The notes under the pieces are model-generated. The model searched no databases. It was not told the origin of the DNA and was given only the letters and a program-made list of their open reading frames with translations. A stretch of DNA of 64,000 nt from Shewanella psychrophila (GTDB lineage: Bacteria; Pseudomonadota; Gammaproteobacteria; Enterobacterales; Shewanellaceae), in the NCBI RefSeq assembly GCF_002005305.1, contig NZ_CP014782.1, positions 5,766,001 through 5,830,000 of the forward strand. Reading direction: 5' to 3'. The translations under genes and the position numbers were made by a program. Position 1 is the stretch's first letter, and each line of letters starts with the position of its first letter. Shown one piece after another: positions 27,539 to 35,778 of the stretch.

Positions 27539-27742
27539 TTAAAACTGAGCCTGACCAAAGCCGCCATTAGGGCGAAAATATGAAGAAACTCGGCGCTCCC
27601 ACTCCATTCGACCTTTCCTGATCTGTTCAAGATCTTCCATTCCCATTGTTTTGCCGTTAACTATTACCGTTTTTCCATCAAGCACATCCAGCTCAGCTGT
27701 GACATATGCATCCACCATTTTTTTTGCTAATGCTTGGCTCAT
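27539..27742 (-). CDS. gpW-like head-tail connector protein
   Basis: 67 residues with the length and layout of lambda gpW: an N-terminal helix (ALAKKMVDAYVTAELDVL), a beta hairpin (GKTVIVNGKTMG) and a second helix (MEDLEQIRKGRMEWERRV). gpW seals packaged DNA and allows tail attachment. Its start overlaps the terminase stop by 4 bp, matching the lambda A-W-B order. Confidence 0.85.
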   Translation of the reverse strand: MSQALAKKMVDAYVTAELDVLDGKTVIVNGKTMGMEDLEQIRKGRMEWERRVSSYFRPNGGFGQAQF

Positions 27743-29730
27743 AGCCAGCCTCCTGTGCCGGTATCACCCAACCAGTTATTGGTTTGAGTTGAACGTGATT
27801 CTGAATGGGGTTTTTCTGACTCGAATTGAACACTTTGCTCATTATCGATGTCGTTAGCTGCAGCAACGTTGCCTTTGGCCATTTTTTCTAAGTCGATGCC
27901 AAAGCGTTCCATGGCGATATATAGGGCTGCTAAGGCATAAACCAAGCAATCAAGAGCTTCATTGCGCCTACCACCAGCATCCCAGCGATAAACAATGCGG
28001 CCATTTCTGCGAACCGCTATTTTTCGCTCGGCAGTCAACTGCTGTAGCTCGACATCATCACAAATGGATTCATTGAGAGGCAGATGAATAGCCCCAGGTT
28101 TACGAACGTGCTGATCGGGCGCAATACGAAGCATCGACATAATCAGCTCTTTGGCGTTGTCGGTACCGACTTCTGTCAGATAGACACCCTTGTTATTTCT
28201 TTTGCGAGGAAAATTAGCGATTGGCTTGCCATAGACATTAGCCCCCTTGATGGGTATGACCCGCATAGGACCAAGCTTTTTACTCATGGCGTAAACAGTA
28301 TCGGTATAATGACCACCACTATCCCAGCCAACGAGCCCCAACTCTAAACGCACACCATCAGCGTGAATATAGCTTTGTTGCAAACGCTCAGTGACTTTAT
28401 CTAGCAATACTTGGCTCGCGGGATCCCCATAGAGAATAAATCTATCGACTAAGCAGCACTCTTTACCAGGTCCCCATCCCCAGATGCGACCTTCATAACG
28501 ATCATCTTGGGTATCCACACCGGCGGTGAGGTACACCACCCAATCGGGGACTTTGTTCTCGGGATACATTTCACGACGCCGAGATAAATCTTCCCACTCT
28601 AAGCGCTCACCATTGTCAGCATCCCATGGCTCACCCAGTTTCGTATTAACGAAAGTCTTTAGTTTTTCTTGATCGCCTCGACACTTAAGGAAGTCTTTAA
28701 CCAATTTTGCCCAGGTCGTGAGCGGGTTATAGGCAGACCAGATATAAACAGCAATATTATCCGGGGTGGCACATTCAATGCCGTCAGCATCAAAGAAGCT
28801 AAGAAAGTCTTTTGTCTTAAGTCCTGTTTTTTCGCATACCCACATCGCATCAGGATGCTCTTGCATTGCCATTAGTGAGGCATTCTCTATTACACAGCCA
28901 TTATGCTCACAGCAGTAATAGGCAGATTCAGGCTTACCTTTAGGCCACTTAATCCCAAATGGCTCTGTTTTACCGCCAAACTTCAAACTCTGACGTTCCT
29001 CGCAATGAGGACAAGGCAACATAAATCGAAAGTGATATGGGCTTTCACTACAGGCTTTCTCTATTTGGCATTCGCCTAATACCTTAGGCGTTGAACCTCT
29101 AATAGATTTAGGGAATGCTGACAATTCAAAACGGGTATCACCTAAAGTCGTGGCATTACCCTCTTTTTCAATATCAGCAAGAAACGCAGCCAGCTCATCA
29201 TAGGTGCATTCATCAACAGATATTTCACGGTAGTTTGCAGCTGCAGTACCACCTCTAACATGCAAGGTTTTACCATTGGTAAAAAACTTGGTGTCTAAAG
29301 TGCTGTCTCGATGCTTTTTACCTAGCCAAGGCGCTAGCTTCCGCCAAATGGGAATATCCCGAATCGCAGATTCAACATGAGCCTTCATAAACTTTTTAGC
29401 CAAACCATCAGTTGGCTGATAAATCACTGAGTTTCGTTTCTTGTGCTCAATCTTGTAGGCCGTGTTAGCCATAAGCATCTTGGTATAGCCCACCCGCGCC
29501 GATTTCATGAAATTCAGCGTGGTGATCTGGTCGTTCCCCATGGCATTGAGAATGCCAACCTGAAACGGTAATGAAGTCCAGCGGCCTTCTGAGTAACTGC
29601 TCTCAGATGACATATAAAAATGCTGATCTGCATATTCACTGCAAGTGAGTAATGGTGGCCTATAGAATGAACGTAGCCCAGCCGATATCGCCGCTTTCAG
29701 ACTCTTAATCTGTGCTAGCGAGATACTCAT
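27739..29730 (-). CDS. Terminase large subunit (lambda GpA type)
   Basis: 663 residues of the Terminase_GpA family. The ATPase domain shows a deviant Walker A (MKSARVGYTKML) and a Walker B-like ISVDECTYDEL. The nuclease part has AGVDTQDDRYEG and DSGGHYTDTVY, followed by a C-terminal portal-binding tail. It cuts concatemers at cos sites and drives packaging. Its start overlaps the small subunit gene by 26 bp. Confidence 0.94.
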   Translation of the reverse strand: MSISLAQIKSLKAAISAGLRSFYRPPLLTCSEYADQHFYMSSESSYSEGRWTSLPFQVGILNAMGNDQITTLNFMKSARVGYTKMLMANTAYKIEHKKRNSVIYQPTDGLAKKFMKAHVESAIRDIPIWRKLAPWLGKKHRDSTLDTKFFTNGKTLHVRGGTAAANYREISVDECTYDELAAFLADIEKEGNATTLGDTRFELSAFPKSIRGSTPKVLGECQIEKACSESPYHFRFMLPCPHCEERQSLKFGGKTEPFGIKWPKGKPESAYYCCEHNGCVIENASLMAMQEHPDAMWVCEKTGLKTKDFLSFFDADGIECATPDNIAVYIWSAYNPLTTWAKLVKDFLKCRGDQEKLKTFVNTKLGEPWDADNGERLEWEDLSRRREMYPENKVPDWVVYLTAGVDTQDDRYEGRIWGWGPGKECCLVDRFILYGDPASQVLLDKVTERLQQSYIHADGVRLELGLVGWDSGGHYTDTVYAMSKKLGPMRVIPIKGANVYGKPIANFPRKRNNKGVYLTEVGTDNAKELIMSMLRIAPDQHVRKPGAIHLPLNESICDDVELQQLTAERKIAVRRNGRIVYRWDAGGRRNEALDCLVYALAALYIAMERFGIDLEKMAKGNVAAANDIDNEQSVQFESEKPHSESRSTQTNNWLGDTGTGGWL

Positions 29731-30238
29731 CTAATAGTCCTTCCATTTCGCCAGCTAATTCAGCACAGAGGTTTTGCCCGGTGATAACCTCTGACTTAAT
29801 AGAATCAATCATCTTCTCGGGCGTATCGGGAAATTTACGTTTTATCTGCAAGGGGATTTGATCGAGTATCGGTGCAATCTGAGCAGCAATTTTTGACAAA
29901 AAAAAGGTAGAGAACAAAACCTCTACCACCTCTTTACGATCTTTTTCATTTTTCAGCTCTTGGCCATCGGCTTGCGCCTTAGTAAGCCGATATCGTTCAT
30001 AATCGATATTAGGCTTTTCAGGGTCAAAATCATCGAGGGATGATTGTTGTTTTTTGCGCTCATTACCTATTCGATTAGCAACCACATCGGCTACTGTATA
30101 TAGACGTTCACGGCCTTTTTTACTATGAATAGGTACCGCCCATTTATCGAAAGCGGTTGTGCTGATCCCCAGGCTTTTGCACAAGTCAGATTTATTGAGT
30201 AATACTGGCTCAACCTCTTTTGCTGTAATACGAGCCAT
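29705..30238 (-). CDS. Terminase small subunit (Nu1 type)
   Basis: 177 residues with an N-terminal winged-helix region (LLNKSDLCKSLGISTTAFDKW, then GRERLYTVADVV) as in lambda gpNu1 and phage DNA-packaging Nu1 family proteins, followed by helical oligomerisation parts. It recognises cos and recruits the large subunit. It sits between the holin and TerL genes. Confidence 0.85.
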   Translation of the reverse strand: MARITAKEVEPVLLNKSDLCKSLGISTTAFDKWAVPIHSKKGRERLYTVADVVANRIGNERKKQQSSLDDFDPEKPNIDYERYRLTKAQADGQELKNEKDRKEVVEVLFSTFFLSKIAAQIAPILDQIPLQIKRKFPDTPEKMIDSIKSEVITGQNLCAELAGEMEGLLDEYLASTD

Positions 30239-30247
30239 AGTTACACC

Positions 30248-30499
30248 TTAAGTATCTTCTTGTTCCAACTTATCCATTTTTGCTTTAATTAATTGAGTCT
30301 CTAACTCATGCAATTCTGCATCTCGTCTGTTTCTTGCAGCCTGGTAAATCCAGTTGATCACGAAGGTCAACACAGCGAACAATATCCCTATCCAAAGCGC
30401 TATATGATTCACTGATACGGCTCCCCCTGCAGCGGTTGTAAAAGAGGCTCCATAGGCCGCAGTTGATATTCCTTTTTGCATATTTGGATCATTAATCAT
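30248..30499 (-). CDS. Putative holin
   Basis: 83 residues with a weakly hydrophobic, small-residue-rich first segment (ISTAAYGASFTTAAGGAVSV), a clear transmembrane helix (ALWIGILFAVLTFVINWIY) and a charged C-terminal tail (RNRRDAELHELETQLIKAK). This is the layout of small class II holins. It overlaps the Rz1 gene by 8 bp within the lysis cassette, just upstream of terminase. It would time inner-membrane permeabilisation. Confidence 0.7.
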   Translation of the reverse strand: MINDPNMQKGISTAAYGASFTTAAGGAVSVNHIALWIGILFAVLTFVINWIYQAARNRRDAELHELETQLIKAKMDKLEQEDT

Positions 30500-30767
30500 C
30501 TGTATGAACCTCCCACCACTTTCTGAGTCTTAGCCAGTCGGTATTACATTTCGCAATAACACTAAGCAACAATAAACTGTACTCAAGGTGATCGGCATTA
30601 GTCATAATCGGTTCAAGGGGCGGTAGGCACTCACTAATCATTTCCTTTGGAGGTAATACATATTCTGTCTGAGTGGTGGACACTGCTCGCACAATTAGCG
30701 GCTTGCTTGAGCAGCCTGGCAGCATCAATAGGCAAAGGAGTATTGGCCCAATCATTAACTTGTTCAT
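30492..30767 (-). CDS. Rz1-like outer-membrane spanin lipoprotein
   Basis: 91 residues with a lipoprotein signal peptide and lipobox (LMLPGCSS), followed by a Pro-containing short mature part. It begins inside the Rz gene in a different frame (134-bp overlap), the classical nested Rz/Rz1 design. It pairs with the i-spanin to disrupt the outer membrane at lysis. Confidence 0.8.
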   Translation of the reverse strand: MNKLMIGPILLCLLMLPGCSSKPLIVRAVSTTQTEYVLPPKEMISECLPPLEPIMTNADHLEYSLLLLSVIAKCNTDWLRLRKWWEVHTDD

Positions 30768-31113
30768 CGTTGGAATCCCTTAACCTATCCAGCTGTTTTG
30801 ATAGTTGATAAAAGGCAGTTTCAATCTCATTTTTAGCCTGATAATTTTCAATATTTAGAACCGATATTCGTTGGGCCTCTTGCCTTAAGCGTTCTTTTTC
30901 AACTTCGGCTTTCCTGACGTTCTCAGCCATAAAGTTCAAATCGGTCTGTAAAACGGCTTTGGCTAACGAGAGCGTTTCAATTTCACTTTCTTTAATGGCA
31001 ACTTCTGAACGGACCAGAGAAAGGGAAACTCCTAGTAGGACGATCGCTATAATTAAAAACGCAATGATATACAGGTGAAATCGACCACCTGCGGATAGCA
31101 GCTGTCTCAACAT
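30634..31113 (-). CDS. Rz-like inner-membrane spanin
   Basis: 159 residues from the ATG at 31113, preceded by GGAG. One N-terminal transmembrane helix (YIIAFLIIAIVLLGVSLSLV) is followed by a long periplasmic coiled coil (ETLSLAKAVLQTDLNFMAEN onwards). It overlaps the lysozyme 3' end by 122 bp and contains the Rz1 start. This is an i-spanin in layout and context. Confidence 0.78.
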   Translation of the reverse strand: MLRQLLSAGGRFHLYIIAFLIIAIVLLGVSLSLVRSEVAIKESEIETLSLAKAVLQTDLNFMAENVRKAEVEKERLRQEAQRISVLNIENYQAKNEIETAFYQLSKQLDRLRDSNDEQVNDWANTPLPIDAARLLKQAANCASSVHHSDRICITSKGND

Positions 31114-31591
31114 CAATTAACTCCTCTAAACAAATTTTCCTTTCTGCTTCACGGCGCCGTATTAATCCAGGTAATTTTTTACTATCGGCATAGACCCAAC
31201 GTGACAGTTCATTACAAGCCCCAACTCTATCTGCAGCTAAAAGCTTGCGACGAAGCGTTGAATCTCTGAAAGCCCCAGGCCCAACGTTATAGATAAAACT
31301 GAGATACGCTGCATGTTCACCGTCAGTGAGCATCACCGGATGTGATAACCGTAGAAGTTGCCTATCGAACTTAGCTAGGTCTTTGGCGAATAACTCTAGA
31401 CACTGCTGTTCGCTGAAAAATTGGCGATGCTCCAGCTCTGGTCCTGTGTGACCATAGCAAGCAGTAAGAATGCCTACAGGATCAATATAAGTTTCCAAGA
31501 CACGCCCCTCGAAAGGAGCCACTAAAGTTGTCCCAGCAAAAACGGCTACTGAGGCTAAACCAAATGCCGCAAGTTTTTGGGATAAATTCAT
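30992..31591 (-). CDS. Phage lysozyme (GH24 endolysin) with N-terminal anchor
   Basis: 199 residues. The T4-lysozyme triad spacing is exact: E28, D37 and T43 (E-x8-D-x5-T) in FEGRVLETYIDP and GILTACYG. Residues 6-25 (KLAAFGLASVAVFAGTTLVA) form a weakly hydrophobic segment like signal-anchor-release endolysins, which would allow holin-independent export. The C-terminal 40 residues overlap the Rz gene and do not look like conserved lysozyme. It cleaves peptidoglycan at lysis. Confidence 0.9.
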   Translation of the reverse strand: MNLSQKLAAFGLASVAVFAGTTLVAPFEGRVLETYIDPVGILTACYGHTGPELEHRQFFSEQQCLELFAKDLAKFDRQLLRLSHPVMLTDGEHAAYLSFIYNVGPGAFRDSTLRRKLLAADRVGACNELSRWVYADSKKLPGLIRRREAERKICLEELIDVETAAIRRWSISPVYHCVFNYSDRPTRSFPFSGPFRSCH

Positions 31592-31626
31592 CGTTAACTC
31601 ACTAGAATTAGTAGGCCTTAACTCGG

Positions 31627-31962
31627 CTAAGCAGAAGCAGTTAAACCAAGTAAAGCGATGTCATGATCAACACCTTCTTGATAAACAATTTTGAGGTCGA
31701 GCTTTTTAGCTAGGGCTTTCTCAGCCATCGCTCCATCCGAGAGCTCCCAGCCGTCAAGAACGTATATCTCATCAGCGCACATCAACATGGGAATGCAGAT
31801 CTGCATATATTCAGCTTCACTCAGACCCGCTGGGAGTATTGCCGGGTTAATTACAATTTTTCCTAATTCTTTCTGAACATCAGCAGCGAGATTAAACGCC
31901 GAACGGTTGCAATCAACCAAACCGGACATTGGCCCAGCAATATAAACCTTGCTACGAAACAT
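31627..31962 (-). CDS. DUF4406 domain protein (nucleoside deoxyribosyltransferase-like)
   Basis: 111 residues matching DUF4406: MFRSKVYIAGPMSGLVDCNRSAF (the IAGPM(S/T) motif of the deoxyribosyltransferase-like fold), PAILPAGLSEAEYMQI, and MLMCADEIYVLDGWELSDGA. These Rossmann-like proteins are common on phages, probably acting on nucleotides or nucleosides. It is the first gene of the leftward late operon, 35 bp before the lysozyme. Confidence 0.85.
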   Translation of the reverse strand: MFRSKVYIAGPMSGLVDCNRSAFNLAADVQKELGKIVINPAILPAGLSEAEYMQICIPMLMCADEIYVLDGWELSDGAMAEKALAKKLDLKIVYQEGVDHDIALLGLTASA

Positions 31963-32835
31963 AAACCCACCTAGAAACAGGCAAAAAAATAGCCCCTAAA
32001 AAGGAGCTACGAAGCGAAAGACGGATTGAAATAGCTAAAACAGAGCAATAACAAGCTTAGCTAAATGTACCTATTTAAAGGGGGATAAAAAAGGTAATAA
32101 ACGACCGAAAAACAGTAACAATCGACCTAAAATGTTAAATTCCCTAAACGAGTAATCATTAGTTATCAGTTAAGTGATAACTTTTCACTTTTAACAGGTC
32201 GATGACAGCGGACAGAACGAATTACCACCCCCTTAACTACGAACTCATCGAACTCCTGTATCGTAATCGAGTTTAATCCTCCTGGATCAGAATAAAGAAC
32301 CTGATACTTAGTATTTATAAAGGATCTGGAATGATCGCAAAGTTGGTGTATTAGATCTGAGCCGAGCCCCTCAGAGAGGGATGGTGAATAGCTGATGCAA
32401 ACTCTTTAAAATCAATGCTTAATTGGCTATTAGCAGTAATGGATAGAGATTAGGGCTGACAGGTCACAATAAAACAACAACCCCAACCCCAAAATCCTCA
32501 TACATAGTTAAGCACTGAGCCTCGCCGCCCCCGCAGTACTTTCAGCCAGAAGGACCCGCGATTAAATATTGAAGATTATTAGCGAATATAATCTGAATAT
32601 TATCTCTATCTATGATTTTCACTCATCCAATTACTCGACTAAACTATACAACAGCAGTAACAAGGGCACACAAAAGAATCAACAAAACCACACAATAATA
32701 CCAATAACATAAAATTAGGTTAATACCATTGTGACTGACATGGTACCTAGATGCTAATCAGGGTAAATTCCGCATCCAATATTAATCCGTCTTTTAGCCA
32801 GATCCCCCTAACAAAGGGTGGAAGTGAGGTTAACC
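31963..32835. other. Intergenic region between late operon and rightward HTH gene
   Basis: About 870 bp with no intact gene. It should contain the late promoter for the leftward lysis/structural operon. It also holds the S24-like coding remnant (32166-32405, reverse strand) and a palindrome GTTATCA/TGATAAC (7-bp arms, 6-bp spacer, 32162-32181). The part from 32440 to 32800 is A/C-rich on the plus strand and shows nothing I can name. Confidence 0.55.
32166..32405 (-). pseudogene. Possible remnant of an S24 (LexA/UmuD-type) protein
   Basis: The reverse strand holds about 79 codons without a usable start codon. The C-terminal part reads SITIQEFDEFVVKGVVIRSV, which resembles the last strands of UmuD/LexA-type S24 peptidases (compare the UmuD ending, which has ITI...FGVVIHVVK). 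A second frame just upstream (IDFKEFASAIHHPSL) could be the preceding part after a frameshift. The catalytic Ser/Lys segments are not visible. Family assignment is weak. Confidence 0.3.
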
Positions 32836-33177
32836 ATGTCACCAAAAACAATCATAACGATTATCAAAAATAAGCGTATTGAAAGTAAAATGACACAAAA
32901 GGACCTAGCCCAAAAAATAGGTATGAGTGAGAAAACATATCAGCGAATAGAGAGCGAAGCTGTCGATATGCGCTTAAGTCAATATTACAACCTCATAACG
33001 GCACTAGGTTTAACCGAATTGGACGTCATCTTAGACTCTTTTAATGTGGATACCGTGACAGATAAGGATATTGTCGCCGCTACTCGGTTACTTTTACCAC
33101 AAACACGGCATAACCTTGTGCACATGATAATATCTGAATTTCAGCGCTTCCAAAACACAAACAAAAGTAAAGTATAG
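32836..33177 (+). CDS. XRE-family HTH transcriptional regulator
   Basis: 113 residues from the ATG at 32836, which has GAGG upstream; a GTG at 32818 in frame is less likely. Residues 8-60 form a Cro/CI-type helix-turn-helix (MTQKDLAQKIGMSEKTYQRI). The C-terminal half is helical without a protease domain. It is rightward, opposite to the late and early leftward operons on either side, so it is an independent cargo unit rather than part of the lytic programme. Target unknown. Confidence 0.75.
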   Translation: MSPKTIITIIKNKRIESKMTQKDLAQKIGMSEKTYQRIESEAVDMRLSQYYNLITALGLTELDVILDSFNVDTVTDKDIVAATRLLLPQTRHNLVHMIISEFQRFQNTNKSKV

Positions 33178-33453
33178 CGATACCAAGCCTTCCTGGTCTG
33201 ATAAGAGACACCGGATGCCACTCTCCTAAAATTTGTATTTTGGTCGTAGGCCTTTGAGACCATAGGCAACTGAGGATTCTGGTGACAAACCTTTCCACCA
33301 CCCCTAAATATGGGGAATTAATGCATAAAACGGACTAATATTAGGTTCGTTATTTACACTATTAATTGAATATGTAATATCTCAGCCCTATTAACTCCCG
33401 TTTGATGTTACCAGTGCCCTATCCCCTTATATTACCAACCAAAAAGATATGAC

Positions 33454-33657
33454 ATGCATACCCAAAAATTTGATGAAATAACATTTTCCTATTTGCTTAA
33501 ATTACGCCGAGCGAAAACTCTTACTACATTAGAGACCATGACCCTTGCATTGGAGCGGGATCACCCTTTAGCTAGTGAACAAGAAGCGATTGCTGCCGCA
33601 TGGGTTCTAAGAGAGAAGGAGATAAATTCCGGAATGTTATCAAACTTGGTCGTATAA
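33454..33657 (+). CDS. Hha/YmoA family modulator of gene expression
   Basis: 67 residues, the exact length class of Hha and YmoA. The core aligns by eye: SYLLKLRRAKTLTTLE here against DYLMRLRRCQTIDTLER of E. coli Hha, then a helical part with an AAAWVLREKEIN stretch in the place of Hha SAADHRLAELTMN. Hha proteins bind H-NS and modulate silencing of horizontally acquired DNA. It is a lone rightward gene beside the XRE regulator, between early and late phage operons. The ribosome-binding site is weak (AAAAGA). Family call by eye, not by search. Confidence 0.68.
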   Translation: MHTQKFDEITFSYLLKLRRAKTLTTLETMTLALERDHPLASEQEAIAAAWVLREKEINSGMLSNLVV

Positions 33658-33729
33658 CGAACCATCGTCAGGCTTGATTAGTTGATTATACAGGTATTTC
33701 TTTGATTCATCTGACAAACTAGCCGCCAT
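33640..33729 (-). CDS. Possible small coupled protein (29 residues)
   Basis: Frame beginning MAASLSDESKKYLYNQ. Its ATG follows the stop codon of the 119-residue gene by one base (TAA-A-ATG), with a G-rich stretch upstream, which suggests translational coupling. Its end overlaps the 3' end of the Hha-like gene on the other strand. No family; real expression is uncertain. Confidence 0.35.
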   Translation of the reverse strand: MAASLSDESKKYLYNQLIKPDDGSLYDQV

Positions 33730-33730
33730 T

Positions 33731-34090
33731 TTACCCCCCGATCAGCGCTATCTCTGCGCGTCTTAACCAAAACAAAAATGTTTTATTATTGTCGAACCCC
33801 AATAGCTGCCACTGGCCATTGCAAATATATTGCCCCCTTAGTGCTCGACGACAATCTATCGCTAAGGTGTACACCTTCATGTCATATAAATTGATATGAT
33901 CTGGCGGGATATGCTCACGACTTCCGCCGCAACTGCTAGGCGTGAATGGTTCTTTTAGCCGATCACAAGCGCTTCGACTTGAGTAACCTTGACCCTGCTC
34001 TTGCTGCGCCCAATAGCGGCCCCACACTTTCAACTCTTTGCGCAGTGTCTTAATATTCATTAATGCGTCGCTTTGAGCCTCATGCTGCAT
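33731..34090 (-). CDS. Possible late antiterminator (Q-like)
   Basis: 119 residues; an internal start at 34060 (MNIKTLRKELKVWGRYWAQQ) is equally possible. The opening resembles the short Q antiterminators of phage 21 type (ELxxWGxW pattern), and it lies at the end of the early leftward operon upstream of the late genes, where Q belongs. I do not see the zinc-binding or HTH region of classical Q proteins, so the call rests on position and a weak N-terminal likeness. Confidence 0.4.
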   Translation of the reverse strand: MQHEAQSDALMNIKTLRKELKVWGRYWAQQEQGQGYSSRSACDRLKEPFTPSSCGGSREHIPPDHINLYDMKVYTLAIDCRRALRGQYICNGQWQLLGFDNNKTFLFWLRRAEIALIGG

Positions 34091-34298
34091 GGCAAGCCAC
34101 CTCAGTCACTTTATCCAGGGGCAATTGAAATACCTGGTCGAAAATAGCTGACAGATCATCATAAGAAACTGCAGTCCTTCCTCGTTCCCAACTACCATAA
34201 GTTTTAGAGCTAATCCCATAAATCTGCGCCACCTCATCTTGAGTAAAACCTCTGATCGTGCGACCTGCTTTGAGTAAATCTGAGCCTTTTTTCTTCAT
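34080..34298 (-). CDS. Small HTH DNA-binding protein
   Basis: 72 residues from the ATG at 34298 (GGGGG upstream). A Cro/CI-type HTH fills most of it: RTIRGFTQDEVAQIYGIS then KTYGSWERGRTAVSYD. It overlaps the Q-like gene by 11 bp and follows the second recombinase gene by 55 bp. A regulator or directionality factor for the adjacent recombinase is conceivable, but only from position. Confidence 0.7.
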   Translation of the reverse strand: MKKKGSDLLKAGRTIRGFTQDEVAQIYGISSKTYGSWERGRTAVSYDDLSAIFDQVFQLPLDKVTEVACHAA

Positions 34299-34353
34299 AA
34301 ATTCCCCCAAAACCTACCAAATGCATACTCTATTAGTAATGATGCAGTCATAG

Positions 34354-35604
34354 TTATACCCACCCACTAGCCATCTGGCTTTGAGGGTTCTCATAATCAA
34401 TGTTTGATCTAGGCAATATCTCGGGCGCAACAGAAGAAAATCCCCGATCAATCAAATAAGCATGATATTGCTCTAATGCTTGGGACATTCCTTTGTCGAG
34501 AGTTGATTTAACATAGGTGCGCAACAATACAGGCAAGGCGTGGTTAACTAAGCGCTCCCCAATCATGGTATCGACCCCCAGATCAGCCACCATAGTCCGA
34601 AATAAAATACGCAGATCATGGCTAGTGAAATGCTTGAATCGAATATGAGTATTCCACTTATGTGCAGTACGGATCGAAATAGGCCCCGCCATACCAGGAA
34701 ACAGATAAGCTCGCTTACCCACATGCTTAAGTTGCCACAGCTTATAACGCTTAAGTAACACTCTTGCAGACTCAGTTAATGGCAATCTATGCTCTTGTTT
34801 ATTCTTTGCATGGCTAGCGGGGATCACCCAAGTATCACCAGCAAAATATTCCCATCGTGCTTGGCGAGTCTCATTAATCCGGGTACCGAACATCATCATC
34901 AGGACAAACAACATTTGTACAGGCATGAGTTCAGCGCTCAAACGAATAAACAGCTCAGTCAAATCCGTTTCAAAAAGGCGGGTATCTCTGGCACCATCTA
35001 ACTTTATCGAGTCAGTTACTTGATAACCGGCAATAGGATTGGTATTGAGTAAACGAAGCTTTGCAGCTGCTGCGAACGCAACCTTCAGTTTATTCACAGC
35101 CTCGCGAATATAGTTGGGAGAAAACTCATCTTGAAGCATCGTCTTAACTAAATGGGTATCGACTTCAGAAAAACTGATCTCACTCAACCTCATCATCCCC
35201 AATCGAGGCATAAGATGGCACTTAATCAACGAAGCAACATTACTACGCCAGCTGGCACTATAAGTTGAATTGTTTTTGATATGAGCCTGATACCAGTTAA
35301 GGAGATCAGCCAGCTTTTCAAACTGTCCGATCACCATATTTCCAGTACTTCGCTTAGCTAGCATGACAGGTAGATCATTAGTAAGTGTCTTGATACAGAC
35401 ACTCGGCCAAGTGGCTATCTTCTCCCACTTGGTTTCACCACCAATATTTAACACTAAAAATACACTGGCTTTATCACGGTCAGCATTAGCTCGTAAGCGT
35501 AATTCAGGAAAACGAAGGTCACGAAAATCGCGTGTAATACCACCTTTCAACCACCGCCTTAAAGCCGAATCATTTAATTTACTCACATCAACACCACTGG
35601 CCAT
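34354..35604 (-). CDS. Second tyrosine recombinase, internal to the prophage
   Basis: 416 residues. All catalytic residues are visible: R242 in FGTRINETRQARW, H329-x-x-R332 in TSHDLRILFRT, H355 in LVNHALP and the nucleophile Y364 in LRTYVKST. An N-terminal DUF4102-like arm region (residues 1-95) and a core-binding region (95-200) precede it. It is unrelated in detail to the dusA integrase and sits in the early operon between the replication protein P gene and a small HTH gene, far from both att sites. A perfect 12-bp-arm palindrome lies 144 bp upstream. Its substrate is unknown. Confidence 0.88.
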   Translation of the reverse strand: MASGVDVSKLNDSALRRWLKGGITRDFRDLRFPELRLRANADRDKASVFLVLNIGGETKWEKIATWPSVCIKTLTNDLPVMLAKRSTGNMVIGQFEKLADLLNWYQAHIKNNSTYSASWRSNVASLIKCHLMPRLGMMRLSEISFSEVDTHLVKTMLQDEFSPNYIREAVNKLKVAFAAAAKLRLLNTNPIAGYQVTDSIKLDGARDTRLFETDLTELFIRLSAELMPVQMLFVLMMMFGTRINETRQARWEYFAGDTWVIPASHAKNKQEHRLPLTESARVLLKRYKLWQLKHVGKRAYLFPGMAGPISIRTAHKWNTHIRFKHFTSHDLRILFRTMVADLGVDTMIGERLVNHALPVLLRTYVKSTLDKGMSQALEQYHAYLIDRGFSSVAPEILPRSNIDYENPQSQMASGWV

Positions 35605-35747
35605 ACATACCCCGTTAACCGATATTCATACGTATTACAGGTTCCTTAACGGATCCGCTAATACTCTTATCAAAAAAAGTTCTTGCCATCGCACCGATAA
35701 AACAGACTTACCGTTATTAGAGTCAAAACCTGTAAGAGACTCCTGCA

Positions 35748-35778
35748 GTAAATAAACTTTTTGTATAAGTTTATTTAC
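35748..35778. repeat. Perfect palindrome upstream of the second recombinase
   Basis: Arms GTAAATAAACTT and AAGTTTATTTAC (12 bp each) around a 7-bp spacer. It overlaps the stop codon of the P-like gene. There is no T tract, so a simple terminator is unlikely. The arm/spacer dimensions are those of a tyrosine-recombinase core site or of a repressor operator. Confidence 0.7.

Noticed and set aside
33080..33301. Reverse-strand frame opposite the XRE regulator
   Set aside because: Antisense to the HTH gene end, low-complexity translation, no ribosome-binding site.
35615..35689. 24-codon frame just upstream of the second recombinase
   Set aside because: No convincing ribosome-binding site and too short to judge.
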